Below the pieces are notes generated by a model. That model was not told where the DNA came from and did not search any database. It saw only the letters and a list, made by a program, of their open reading frames with translations. From Quillaja saponaria (taxonomy: Eukaryota > Streptophyta > Magnoliopsida > Fabales > Quillajaceae), in NCBI GenBank assembly GCA_029379385.1, contig CM055605.1:9769001-9833000 (forward strand): a stretch of DNA of 64,000 bases, read 5' to 3'. The position numbers were made by a program, and so were the translations under genes. Positions 34,458 to 47,400 of this stretch are shown here, in pieces (the stretch's first letter is position 1; each line of letters starts with the position of its first letter).

Positions 34458-37400
34458 TATTTTAGCTGAAGAAACGAAAATTTGTGCCTTGGAGTTTTTA
34501 TGATTGTATCCAAATATTTTTACTGTTAATTTGTTTCTCTAACATCCATTTTTGAAATGGCTTTTTTTTTCTTTTTTCTTTTTCATTGCAGACTTTCTTT
34601 GAAAGTTTCTTTGCTTCTTGATTGGTCCTGCTGTTTGAAGTTGAAAACTTTTTTGTATTTCCTGTTAGTGTATATTCTATGTTCTTGTATATGGGTTTTA
34701 ATTGAAACATTTAGGATGAACAGAAGTCCTCCTTAGGCTGATTATGTGATTGCTAATACCTATATTAATCACCTTGCATATATAAATACGTATAGCTGAT
34801 GCACACTTAACAGTTATGTTATGTGTAGATTAAATTCTTGTTCTAAGTCTTTCAGATATATATCCCCATTTAATTCTGGTCATTGAATAAATGAAATTTT
34901 GATGAATAACTATTTTTTGAATGAATAACTAATTGATTTTTTTCTATCCAAATGAGATTTCAAAGTTTTAGTTTCCTATCTAAGCAAAGATGGAGACTAA
35001 TCCACAGTCCTATATAGTTCATTGTGTGCTGACATTTGAAATGCAAATATTTTCCGACAATCTATACCAAGGGCAGAAGTAATCTGAGAAAGATTAATTC
35101 CAAGACATGGCAACAGAAATTTGGAAGTTGGGTGATAGATGGATGACTATTCCATGGAAGTTTCTACTTACTTTTCACCGCCGAGTCATTGGGTCATAAA
35201 GAGGAAGTGAATGTCTGCCTCCCATGAGGGTATGTTGTCTGTTTTGGGCAAGTAAATTGCAATTGACCTGATAGTGGAAATGAAGGATAATTTGATCAGC
35301 CATTATAATCCTCTTGATTGGTCACTGTGCTCTGTTTGAACTTCATACCATCTGCAGATCATATTCTTCCATAGGCAGCCTATCATCAAATATCTTTGCT
35401 ACCACATCAACAGATGGAACTGGTTTTGGCATTTCTCAGAAGCATCCATCAGCTTACATTTGGTATTCGAGTATTTCGAATTTAAAAAAAAAAAAAAAAA
35501 AGTGTTTTCTAGGCATGCTTGTTGAAACATTTCCCGACAGCAAAATCTAATAGGCAGTTGTGAGTTTGTCTGGTCAAAGACTGAAAATATGGAATCCTAT
35601 CATGTATGCTATTGCATATCAGGATCATGCTAAGGTTACATGATTGTAGCTGTGTCCTCTTTCTTTTGCAGGATTTTCAGTTCATGAGTTGCAACTTGCA
35701 AAGAGCTGCTGCTGGATTTGTTGTTATATGTAATAAGAATTACTTGTTTTGGTCCTTACCATAATTGCAATTACAAAGTTTGGGGAGATTGAAAAAAGAA
35801 ACCACCAGAGACTAGCATTTGCTTACTCCTTTTTTACTGATTTTTGTTGTTGTTCTGATATACCATGTCTCTTCTCTGCATGACGCGTCATAAGCCAAGA
35901 AGATATCACTGCAAGAAGGATACATGCGATATGTTCGTTGGTTATAAGAAAACTCTCAATGAGCCTCGTTAGCTGTTCTGACTGCAGATTAACAAGATGT
36001 GATTGACCAATATTGCCGAGGCATTGGTGGTAGGGGTCATGCAAGAGAATGAACTTTATGAGATAATATATTTGATGGTGATACATGAGACAGATAGAAC
36101 AACTTGATTCCATATTGAATTGGTTAGACAGCATAGTGTGTGTTAGGATATAGAAAATGATTCAATGTCCTATTCACTGCAAGCTTAAATATGTTATTAA
36201 GCATTAAGCAAGCATATTCGAATAAAACTCTTGTTTGTTTTTACTCTATTGCAAGTTATGGTCTCAAAGGCTTGTTGCACCTTTCTAAACTAAAAGCAAT
36301 CTTCCCTTGGCTCAATTCCATTAATCACTATCCATATTTTAATTCTTAGTCTATTAAGTATCTTTCAAGACACACAGAATGGCTTTTGTTGTCAATAAAT
36401 GTACTACTTTCTTCCTATTTATTCGTCTTTTTGAAGGTTATGATTTTATTTTGTTGTTTTTTAAACAAACAGAGCATTGTGTTAAGCAGAGTCAATAACA
36501 CATGAAAGGCATATCAAATACCTTAAATATTAGAAAGTGAAAAAAAAAATGCAGGTCATCGTTATGTTAACGAACATATCTTTGTTTTCTAGCCATAAGA
36601 AAATGAAAATAAAATAAAAATAAAAATAATCCTTATTATCAAGACTACATAAAGATAAGTAACTCTACCCAAATCCTAAGTTCATGCTTGGGAGACATGA
36701 AATGTCAAATATTAGTTTCTTAATTCATTGCCTTCTTTTCAGGCCTTGATGATGAATCTTTTGTAATTACTGAATTTGAATGGTTCAAAAGTGAGTTGAT
36801 GAATATAAATAGATTCATATTAAATACAATTTGAAAATCAATTAACACTTTAGATTGGATTAATTATTCAATCGAATCAATTTGCCCATCTATACTCAGT
36901 TCAAGATTGTTTTATACAAGTATTTTATCTTGGAGTTTATCTACGTAGTTTTTTGTGTACCTTTGAGTAAAATTTGTAACAATGTTATATTTGGGAAAAT
37001 AAATTTTATTTTTTCTATAAAATAAAAAGGAATTGTTACATCAATATTTCAAAATGTTCACAAAAAGACAGAAATACCCTTAAACAAAGTCCTCTATTTT
37101 CTTATTTTCTTGCCAGCCTCTTTCTGATTCACAGTAGCCTTTTACCACTAGCAGATATTGAGCAGTTCAGGAAATCGTTAAACTATGGAACTGAAGTGGA
37201 TACAATCTGTTTCTACGGAGTTGTTAATCGTATGCCAACAAAATTAAGGTCATGCCCAATAGAGGAAATTCCATATTTCGATCTTCAACTACAGCTCAAG
37301 TTGGTGACATCCCCTCCAAAACCCCAATCTGTTACATTCTTATAGTATCTGTGCTTCAATTTCGTGGGTTATCCACTTCTATTCACAAGGATGATTTTTT

Positions 37401-37685
37401 CTTTGGAAAAATTATAATTTAGAAAATCTTGTGTATATGCTGCATAGAGAGGCTTTGTTTTTTCTACCATCTTTGATAATAAGGGCAGTTTTCCTTTATG
37501 TTTGTGTGTATACTTGAATTCTATGGCCTCTTCTGCTGTATTTGATTTTGGATTAACTGCTTAATGCATTTTGAATTTTCATTTTCGAATCTGGATATTA
37601 CCAACTTGGAGATATCAGATATGCCTTTCCATCTAAGAAACTGATATAATTTTATTTACTAATGCATCTTAGTCTGAACATGCTT
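34458..37685. other. gene-free region
   Basis: No supported gene in 3.2 kb. A plus-strand A-tract at about 35484-35501 and a minus-strand open frame at 36134-35823 (103 codons) were looked at and not called, because neither shows recognisable protein similarity. Confidence 0.45.
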
Positions 37686-38397
37686 ATATGGATGCAGGTC
37701 TTTGATTTCAAAATTAGTTGCAGAATTTATTTACTAATATACAAGTTAGCTGACTAAATTGATTAAATCAACTGGTTTGCATGGTTAAAAATTATCTTGA
37801 AACCTTATCAAACTCAGAGGAAGATCATCAGTCTATCACGACCCTCTCTCACTTAGATATATGACATTGCCCCAGACTTGTTTCATTCGCCAAAGGTGGA
37901 TTTTTAGCTCCAATACTGAAAAGTTGTTGTATTGTACAGTTGGAAAATTTGAGTCACTGCCAGAAAGAATGCACAACCTCTTTCCATCTCTTCAAAAACT
38001 GGATTTGATACATTGTCTGCTCCTGGAATCATTTCCCAAAGGGGGTTTGCCCTCCAAGCTAAACTTTCTTGCAATTCATAATTGCACCAGACTCATTGCA
38101 TCCCGGATGGACTGGGGTTTTAACAGACTTTATTCTGTGGAGTACTTTAGTATTAGTGGTGTAAATGAAAACTTTGAGTCCTTTCCAGAGGAAGGACTGC
38201 TTCCCACCTCTCTTTGTACTTTTGTCTTGTCTAAATGCTGGAATCTGAAATCAATTCACTATAAGGGCCTTCTCCACCTAACGTCTCTCGAGAGATTACA
38301 TATAGATGATTGCCCCAACCTGTTAGTTCTTAGCATCAGGGGCAATTCTTCTCTGGTCACACAGCGATGCCAAAAGGAGAAGAATGGCATTATATGA
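37686..38397 (+). pseudogene. NB-LRR pseudogene: C-terminal LRR remnant fused to upstream flank
   Basis: From about 37790 to 38397 the plus strand is homologous to the last LRRs of the intact gene at 47415-48090. Shared pieces are LPERMHNLFPSL, FPKGGLPSKL, LIASRMDWGF, SFPEEGLLPTSLC and IDDCPNL. The CC, NB-ARC and most LRRs are missing. The segment before it (37686-37785, CAACTGGTTTGCATGGTTA) matches 42665-42770, which lies 1.6 kb upstream of the intact gene. The locus thus looks like a resistance gene with about 4.6 kb deleted between the promoter side and the last LRRs. The reading frame then ends early (QKEKNGII) with local deletions relative to the intact copy. It has no start of its own family and is not expected to make a working receptor. 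Confidence 0.85.
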
Positions 38398-39779
38398 TGG
38401 CCAACCTGAGGTAAATGACTTTCAATCTTAGATAAGGAATGTCAAATGCTAAATTTCCATATTAAACTGTCATAAATCATAATTGGTTAATCAACTACGA
38501 ATTTTTTTGCCAGTTATTATACTTGTTACCTATTTATAGATTTATAATTCCAAAAGTTAAGGCAAGGATTTGTTTTGCTAGTAGAATTAAAAGATAATTC
38601 CTGTATTGGCTTTCAACATCGATGTGGTTATTTTTCTCTGATTTGTGAGTTATTAGAAAATTCTGAACTTAAAATTCTCTTAAAATTTGAGGTTTGGGTC
38701 TATAGGTTTACTTGCACATCATATAATGTGATCTATGTGACTTTGATTTGAAAATACTATGAAAAAGTTATAGGAGCTCAGAAAGATTGACAACTTTAGA
38801 GAGGTCGAATAAGTTAATTCTGTATTTCATAAGATTCAATTTGCTTTCAGAGTTTCAGCTTCCACCTGGCTATTTTTCTACTGGGTCATTGCTTTAGTTG
38901 TTTGTAATTACACTTAACAGCCTGTTGCTAATTTGGCTATTTAATTATGTACCTGAGACATTCTACAGACATTCTAAATTCTGATCTTTCATCCTCTTGC
39001 TATACTTGAAAACCGCTATGAAATTCCATCCTTCTTAAAACCATATATTTCTGGAGATCTTTGCTCACATTTTAGCACTAATAAGCCTTGCATCATATTT
39101 TATTTTCAAGTTATAAAATCTTTCAGCTCACAGACAAAAGCAACGAAGGGAAGATATTCATTGAAATAGCATTTTTTGTCAATCAACAGTTTCTTTGACT
39201 TTTGGTAGCCTTCTAACTTGACAATTGAAGAATCTATTTTTACTTCCCTTTGCATCTCTACTAGATGTGATTTTAATTTCCGTCTTCTATTAACTTCATG
39301 TTCATAATGTTTCTTTGCATGGTTGAGTCTGGTAAAAATGGTATGTAGTTGAAAAGCACTGACCCTTACTGTTATAGATAGGAAAACTCAGGTTTTAAGG
39401 TTAAATAAAAGTGTACTGCTTCTATGTGTTGAAAACATATATATTATTGTTCTTTTTTTTCTTTCTTTTCTATTTTGTGAATTCTGGTGTTGATTTCTCC
39501 AGTGTTTGGCGTCTGGAGGAGGTTTCCACCTAATTTCTATCTCTGGCACTTTCAATTTTGGTATATCTAAGGAACTAGAACATGAGGAAAAGCAATAGAA
39601 GGTTGGCCCAAGTATCTTGTACTCTTAGTTTTGATACTTGATCTTCAAACATCTTTGTTGAGCAACTTTATAGGTTATTGAACAAATGGTGACTGAAACT
39701 TTGTTTAAAAGATTTTTTTCGCAGACTAACTGTTGCTCTCATAGAATGTGCTCTCTTTATAAAAATAACTCATTAGTAA
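38398..39779. other. 3' flank of the LRR pseudogene
   Basis: AT-rich sequence with no supported gene. It separates the LRR remnant from the segment duplicated at 54 kb. Confidence 0.45.
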
Positions 39780-40800
39780 TACATCTATCACACACCATGT
39801 CCTCAAGTTGAGTGACCTTTCTTTTTGGTCCTCTTGAAAGACAACTTGAATGACTCTTACAGCTACAAGTTTTTTTTTTTCTTCAATTGGTATTAAAGCT
39901 TGTTCATCATTTTAAATTCCTGATCCATATTTAGTGAACAACCAACTTAATTTTCATACCACTGTTATTAGCCCTGAGGTTATTACTTTTAGTACATTTG
40001 AGGTTGTTGTAGTGCCTAAGCTGATAGCTAGATTATGTTACTCTAGGATTTATCTTCATCTGCTAAAATTCAGGTTATCCTATATTAAAAGTAATAAATT
40101 AATGAGCTATACTCAGATTGGTATCCGCATTTAAAATCTTATTCCAGTAAATTTGCAATGCAATAGGAAGAGTTTCATTGAGGTACACATTTAATATCTT
40201 AGATATCAAACTTCTTTTTTCTGTACCTGTTTATTTTCCTTTTGTAGAGTATTGTGCATTTGTATTGTATAATGATTTGCAGAGTGAATAATTCACGTAA
40301 CACATCGGAAGGACCTGATATACTAGACAGCCACTAGAGACCAGTTGATTAATTAAAAAAATGCACAAAAACATTCTCTTATCTGAAATAAACCTTGTTG
40401 TGAAGAGTTGAAGCTATAGACAAGTAACTATCAGAAATTTCTTTTTTTTTGTTTTTTTTTGTTTTTTATGTTGTTTTCAGGTGCTTTCATGTCAATATAA
40501 GTTTTGTGGCATCTTCTGACTGATCAACTTCAATGTATTAGAATTTCAATGTACAATGGATATACAGGAAACCCATCTTTCAGTTTGTTCAAGATTTCAA
40601 AAGGATATGGAAGGTAGCCGATTACATGGCCATTTCTTGATTCACTCATGTAATTAGTGCAATTGTTGTTTTTGTAGCTTCTTTTGCATTCTTCCTGAAC
40701 ATCTGTTAGTTTCTCAAATCTGTGCTTTCTCATTTCCGAAAAGGTATGGCTGATGAGAATGTATATAGTGTCAAATTTGAACAGATGTATTTGCATTGAA
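39780..40800. repeat. segmental duplication copy A (matches 54030-55140)
   Basis: Collinear matches include ATGTCCTCAAGTTGA, CATATTTAGTGAACAACCAA, AGGTGCTTTCATG, CAATATAAGTTTT, ACTTCAATGTATTAGAATTT and GGAAGGTAGCCGATT. Copy A ends with ...TTTGAACAGATGTATTTGC near 40775-40793, which corresponds to the site where copy B carries the CACTA element. It lies downstream of the LRR pseudogene, just as copy B lies downstream of the intact LRR gene. Confidence 0.88.
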
Positions 40801-41588
40801 CTATTGGATCAAAATTTAGTTGTTCCTCATCATTTATATTTTTCTTCTGGTAAATTCCTTTGACTTTCTTTTTATTATGTTTTATTGGATAACAATATCC
40901 TCTTCTGAAGGAATCCAGTGCACCACTTGTAAATTCAAACTGAAGACAGGCTCCTACCATAATATTATTCATTTACTGTCTTCTGCATTCAAAATTTTCT
41001 CTTTGCTTGAATAGTTAATAGTAACAATGGCAAAAAAAGCTGAAGGATTGTTCTTCCACTACATGATGGGGGATTGGATATACTATTGCTGACATTATGA
41101 TTGCATACTGTAGGAATATGATATACAAAAGTTGTTGTAATTTTCATTTATTAATGCACAAAATCACCCTACCAAATGAACCTAATCCACTAGTTTTGCA
41201 TAGTTTATGATTTGTCCATTTAGAATCAACAAGACTAGTTCTGAAGGAAAGACTGCTAAAAGCAACTAATCAAATAAGAACGTTGTAGCTAAATTATTGT
41301 TTTGGTCCCAAGAAGTTATATCATTTTTCAGCTTCATCCTTGAGGTGTTTTTCTTTTCTTTTCTTTTGCTTCTTAGTAGCGTCCATAATGGAATTAATCC
41401 TAATGAGATCACAAGATTCAATTCTTTTTTTATAAGATCCTTAATTAGGTAGGACGGGTTATATTGACAAGGAATCTGATAAATTAGTTGGTATCCAACA
41501 AATATAATTTTGTTTTTCTTTTAATAAAAAATAATACAATTTTAAATTTGATATGCAACAAATAAAATTCATCTAGTGATTGGGGTCA
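40801..41588. other. gene-free region
   Basis: AT-rich, with no supported coding sequence or RNA gene. Confidence 0.45.
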
Positions 41589-42312
41589 AGGATGGCAATA
41601 GATTTGGTAGGGTCGGATGGGTCCGGACTTGATTCAATCCAAGCATGATCCAAAGGTTTATTGGATTAGATTAGATCTAATATGATCTGATTTGCATGTC
41701 ATGATAGATCGACCGGACCAAATCTGATTTGAATCCAACTCACCTAGTTTTTTTTTTTTTTTTTGAATAATGAAATCTATAAAATAGTCAACATAGAAAC
41801 TAAGTATAAACCAAAAGAAACTAATCAATTTATTTTCTAAATATTATTCAAGTAAATTATCTAAAGTTCAATAGGTAATGACGGATAGTGAAATCCTATT
41901 TTTTAGTCTATTTCTTTATATAGACCTGCAACAACTATTAGAGTAAATAATTAATAAAAATTATTATATTTTGTCAACTCTTGATATTATTTTAAATTAT
42001 TTTTATTTTATATTTCTTCCATTTTGTCAACTGCTTTATATTATTCTAAAAAATTTTCTTTTCTAATTTATTATATAGTGGTGTACAATTTATAAAAACA
42101 CATTAAGTAAATAAAGTTTAATTTATTTGTTTATATATATAAGAAAAAAAAAGAATAAAGAAAAAGAGGACTGGATCAATGAATCGGATCCGAACCGATC
42201 CATCTATTAATGAATGATGGCATTTGATATAAGTTGAAAAATAATTTAATAACTTAGATATTATCAAATCTGTCTTTATTAGATTAGGTCTAACTCAATT
42301 CATTGCTATCCT
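41589..42312. mobile_element. non-autonomous inverted-repeat element (~724 bp)
   Basis: The ends form an imperfect inverted repeat: AGGATGGCAATA at 41589-41600 against the complement of CATTGCTATCCT at 42301-42312, with further weaker pairing inward. Subterminal sequence is rich in GGATCGGATC/CCGATCC-type words, and the middle is AT-rich. There is no coding capacity. It resembles the AT-rich non-autonomous DNA transposons common in plants; I could not establish a target duplication, so the family is open. Confidence 0.45.
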
Positions 42313-44358
42313 CAAAAGTAATGTTCATATGATTTTTCGTCCTCTTAATTGGCATCAAATTTTGCATGCTGAGGGAAAAGAAATGCTTGCTAATTTTGTT
42401 AGGCCTAATGTACTTGCTCTGATAAGGATCCAAGTGGAAATATTGAATCTTGTAGGGCACAATAAGTAAAAATAAATTAAGAAAAAAATTGGAGAATTGT
42501 TTAATCCTGTATATATTTATTCATTCTTCTCCAATAGCATTTTCTTCGATAGTCACCAGACTCACTACCACTGGATGGTAAATACCCAACACCACTAACA
42601 TATTTTTGCGTTCCAGCATATATTTATTTACTTAAACATCTTCGTCTGATACTGCCTCTGCAGTTCTTTAAACTTGGAAATTAGTCTGCAACTTTCATTT
42701 ATTAATGCACAGTACAAGCTAGCCGACTAAATTGACTAAATCGACTGGTTTGCATAGTTAATGAAGGGAACTGATCTCTGAACGAACTCAAAATTAATGT
42801 GTGGACAAAAGTAGGTCGGTAGGCCCTCTACTACTCAAAAGTAACTTCATTTTTCTTTTGTCTGTTTCTTTTTTTTCAAGTTTTAGTTCTTTCTCATGTT
42901 ACTTTTTTCTCAAGTTTTCGTTCTTTTCTTGGTCGAAAGCGGGCATATCGAAAAAATTCATCGAAAGTTTTTTTAATTAACTAGCAATCATTTGGTCAGT
43001 CTTAGTTTAGTTTATTATTTACAATCATTTGGTCAGTCTTAGTTTAGTTTATTATTTTTGAGTATAGTAGGGGTGGAAATGAATGATTTATGATTAAGAT
43101 GGAAGTGATAGTAAAACTTTTCCTGCTTGAAAGAGTCCACATATTGAACTCACCAACTTTAACTCAAAAAACAGTTTAATAGTTGAACAGAATGAACAAG
43201 TCAATTATCATATGTAAAAAATATAGATCTGCCCGTCTCATCTTTTTCACACTATAAATATTTGGTAATTTTCATCAATTACTCTACATTTATTAATTTT
43301 TCATTAAAACTAAGATAATGAAAAAATTTTAATGAAAATTACTAAAATATAATTTAATCACGATATTTATTTACTATCTATTTCATTTCATAAAATTAAA
43401 AAAAAAAAACAAAATAACGAATCAAAACAGTAAAAATGAGAGAGTTCGTTACTATCATTTACATAATTACATCTTTATGTATGGTTGCGTGTTTGGATGC
43501 TTTTGATTCAAAGGGGAAAAATTTAGTGGTAGCACCCTGTTTTTTGCAAAACCTTTTACATGTTGGGTTGCCATAAATTGAAAAAAAATAAAATGATACA
43601 CCATTTGTGTATTGAAAAAAAAAAGAAGTGAAACAATCACATTATTTTTCTTTCTCTCGAGTTCTCGTCATTTCCAACTCATCATCATTTATTTTTTTCT
43701 TTCGCTTTCTGGCAATCTCATTCACCTGATCAATAATTCTACTCTACTATAACACTTTTTTTAAAAATTTGTGAGTTCACTTTGTTTACTCTTTTGAGTA
43801 GTGAGAGCTTTACTATTGCCTTTCATCTCGACCAAAATTAGCCATTTCCATCAATTATACCCAAAAATAACAAATCAGGCCGGCCAAATGTTTCATTAAT
43901 TCGAACAACTCGTTGATAAAATTCTCATTTGCCCACCTTCAGATCTGTCTACCTTTAACGAAGGAAAGAACAACAACCAGATAAAAGAAAAAAGAGAAAA
44001 AAAATAATAATATAACTTTTAAGTAATAGAGGGTTCGCCAACATATTTTTCATTCACTCGTCACTTTTGAGTAGTGACAAATCAGTTCCTTAATGAATGA
44101 TCATGTCCCTTAAAGTGAAAACAATAATTTCAAATTGCACATTATTTAATCAAGTGTGAAAAGAAATTTTGTTTTGTATAGAAGACCATCATAATTACTA
44201 TTGTTGGTCAACCATTGGCATTATGCAACCAAGGCAGAGTGTCGATGTATACCTTATCACTTGGCATTAGGAGTATTGAGTATCATCACATATACAATCC
44301 TTCTTTTTGTAATCACTTTCACTTCCATCTTTTTCTTTTGCAAAGAAGACGTACTACC
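42313..44358. other. upstream region of the CC-NB-LRR gene
   Basis: This must contain the promoter and leader of the NB-LRR gene. It includes the segment at about 42665-42770 shared with the pseudogene locus (37686-37785), and in inverted form at about 53945-54005. I see no unambiguous TATA box. Confidence 0.45.
42984..43057. repeat. tandem duplication, 37-bp unit
   Basis: ATCATTTGGTCAGTCTTAGT plus TAGTTTATTATTT occurs twice in direct tandem, with the copies identical over 36 bases. Confidence 0.9.
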
Positions 44359-44424
44359 ATGGCTGGAGAATTGGTTCTCTCTGCCTTTCTTCAGGTAGGC
44401 CTTCGACAGGTTGGCTTCTCCTGA
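44359..44424 (+). other. displaced N-terminus of the CC-NB-LRR gene (upstream short frame)
   Basis: ATG at 44359 opens a 21-codon frame beginning MAGELVLSAFLQV, the usual first residues of RPP13-like CC-NB-LRR proteins, and stops at TGA 44422-44424. The family sequence continues (RLASPDML) in the next frame from about 44408, so a single extra base near 44394-44402 separates start and body. The stop overlaps the next frame two bases before ATG 44426. Either this is a real frameshift or an assembly error in the run around GTAGGCC. Confidence 0.8.
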
Positions 44425-44425
44425 T

Positions 44426-47400
44426 ATGTTGTCCTTCTTTCGAGGAGGAAAACTCAAAGATGATTTGTTGAAGAAGTTGAAAATTAAGATGTTCTCCATC
44501 AATGGAGTGATCAGCGATGCTGAGAAAAAGCAGATGACAGATCCAGATGTGAAAGCATGGCTTGTTGAAGTCAAAGATATTGTCTATGAGGCAGAGGATA
44601 TTTGGGATGAGATTGAATTTGAAGCCCTCAAAACCAAGTCAGAAGCTGAATTCGAGTCCACTACAAGCAAGGTACGAAACTTCATCGCAAATGTTTCTAA
44701 TCCTTTTGAAAGAAAAATGGAATCAAGGGTACAAGAAATCCTTAACCAGTTGGAATATTTAGCAAACCAAGTGGAGTTACTTGAACTGAAAAAAGGAAGT
44801 AATGTTGGTGATGGAGTTGGAGGGCATTTGTCACAAAGATTACCATCATCTTGTTTGCTAGATGAATCTGCCATTTATGGTAGAGATGATGATAAAGAAA
44901 AGATAACTACGTTATTGTTGTCCGATGATATTGAGAGTGGCAATAACCCATCTGTCATTACTATTGTGGGCATGGCAGGGTTGGGAAAGACTACCCTTGC
45001 CCAGCTTGTATACAATGACAAGAGGATGGATGATCAATTTGACCTCAAAGCTTGGGTCTGTGTTTCAGAAGAATTTGATGTTAGAAGGGTATCAAGAACA
45101 ATTCTTAAGACAATCATCACTTCGTCAAATAATGATGATAATGAGAATCTAAATATTCTTCAACTTAAACTCAAAGATATATTAATGGGGAAAAAATTCC
45201 TTCTTGTTCTAGATGATGTTTGGAATGAAAATCGTTTCAACTGGGAGGTCTTGCAGTGTCCTTTTAATTATGGGAATTCTGGAAGCAAGATCCTTGTAAC
45301 CACTCGCAATTTAAATGTTGGATCTATCATGCGCTCTGTTCAAATACATCATCTAAAACAATTATCAGAAGAAGATTGTTGGAAGCTATTTGCTGCTCAT
45401 GCCTTCGGTAATGGGGGTTGTAATGCAAATCCAAGCCTAGAACCAATTGGTAGAAAGATTGTTGCAAAATGCAAAGGGTTGCCTTTAGCATTGAAAACAC
45501 TCGGGAGTCTTTTGTATACAAAATTATCTCAGGAGGAATGGGAAAGTATTTTGACAAGTGATATATGGAATATGCCAAATGATGACAGCAACATTATGCC
45601 AGCTCTTATATTGAGCTATCATTACCTCCCCTCACATCTTAAACGATGCTTTGCTTATTGTTCCTTATTTCCAAAAGATTATGAGTTTGACATGGAAGAT
45701 TTAGTGCTATTGTGGATGGCTGAGAATTTTTTGCAGATTTCCCACAAGGATAAGAGAATTGAAGATGTAGGCAATGAGTACTTTCGTGATTTACTGTCGA
45801 GGTGTTTTTTCCAACAATCTAGCTGCAATAAAACATGTTTTGTTATGCATGATCTTCTCAATGATTTGGCAAAATTTGTATCTGGAGAATTCTGTTTCAG
45901 GTTAGAGGGAGAAGAAGCACAAAACATAGCAACAAAGACTCGTCATTTTTCATATTTACAAGTTCAATTTGAAGGGTGTAAGAGATTTGACTCTTTATAT
46001 GAGGCGGATAGATTACGCACGTTCCTACCATTATATTTTTCCCGGGAAAGAATATATTGTTGGATGTCAAGCAAGATAACACATGATTTATTATCGACAA
46101 AAAAGTGCCTACGTTCATTATCTTTGTCCTATTATTGTACTATAGAGGAGCTTCCTGACTCTATAGGCAATCTTAAATATCTACGTTATCTGAATCTCTC
46201 TTGTACTAGAATCAGAAGATTACCTGAGTCCACATGTCTACTTTATAACTTGCAGACATTGAAGCTAAACGAATGTAAATCTTTGGAAGAGTTGCCCAAA
46301 GACATGCACAAACTTGTTAATCTTCGCCATGTCAATTTTGTTGGAGCTTATAAGGTAAACAAGACACCTACTCAGCTTGGGAAATTGAAAAATCTTCAAA
46401 CTTTGACATCTTTTTACGTGGGAAGAAGTAGTGGGTCTAACATCAAGGAGTTGGGCCAACTCAACAATCTTCAGGGACAGCTTTCAGTTTTGCAGCTTCA
46501 GAACGTAGTAATTCCTATGGATGCTGTGGAAGCTAATATGGAGAACAAAAAGTACCTGGAGACATTAGAGTTGGGATGGAGTGAAAACAACGAAGAATCG
46601 CTTAAAGAAAGGGATGTATTAGAGAAGCTCAAACCTCATACAAACTTGAAAAACTTAACAATCAGGAACTACGGTGGAACAAGACTTCCGGACTGGTTTG
46701 TAGATGGTTCATTGAGCACAATCGTATCTCTTGAGCTGAGTGGCTGCAAGTATTGTTTCTCTTTGCCACCACTTGGGCAATTACCCTCTTTAAAGCAGCT
46801 CTCAGTTTCTGGGTTTGATGCAATAGTGGCAATTGGTCCCCATTTTTATGTGAACAATTCATCATCAATTGCTCAACCTTTTGGATCCCTTGAAATTTTG
46901 AAGTTTGAGAACATGGCGATATGGGAAGAATGGTGGTGTTTTGAAGATGAAATTGAAGGTGCAGCTTTCGTACGTCTTCAAGAGCTTCATATACAAAACT
47001 GTCCAAAACTCACGGGGCAACTGCCGCAACACCTTCCTTGTTTAACAAATCTAGTGATTAAAGGGTGCCACCAACTGGCGTCTTCAATTCCAATGGCTCC
47101 AGTTATGGAAAACATTAAGTTAGAGGAATGTGAAAAGTTGCTGCTGAAACATCTGCCATCTACATTGAAATCTGTTAAAATACATGGAGACGGCATCCCT
47201 GATTCTTTGCTTGGGGAAATTCTGATCAACAACCCTGGTGTCAAGAGATTGCGCATTATTAATTGCTCAGATGTGGAATTGCCCATGTCCCACTGCTACT
47301 CTTCTCTTGAAGTGCTGCAGATAAAAGATAGTTGCGATTCTCTCCGTTGCTTCTCATTACACTTATTCCCGAAGCTTAAGAAACTCAAATTAAATGGTTG

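Noticed and set aside
35314..35550. Plus-strand sequence ending in an A-tract (35484-35501), possible processed pseudogene
   Set aside because: No parent gene recognised and no target duplication found around it.
35823..36134. 103-codon minus-strand open frame
   Set aside because: No recognised family, no clear start context, no splice partners; a frame of this size is expected by chance in 64 kb.
44201..44398. 65-codon hydrophobic frame just before the NB-LRR gene, possible upstream peptide
   Set aside because: It overlaps the canonical NB-LRR start in another frame and lacks support; more likely leader sequence.
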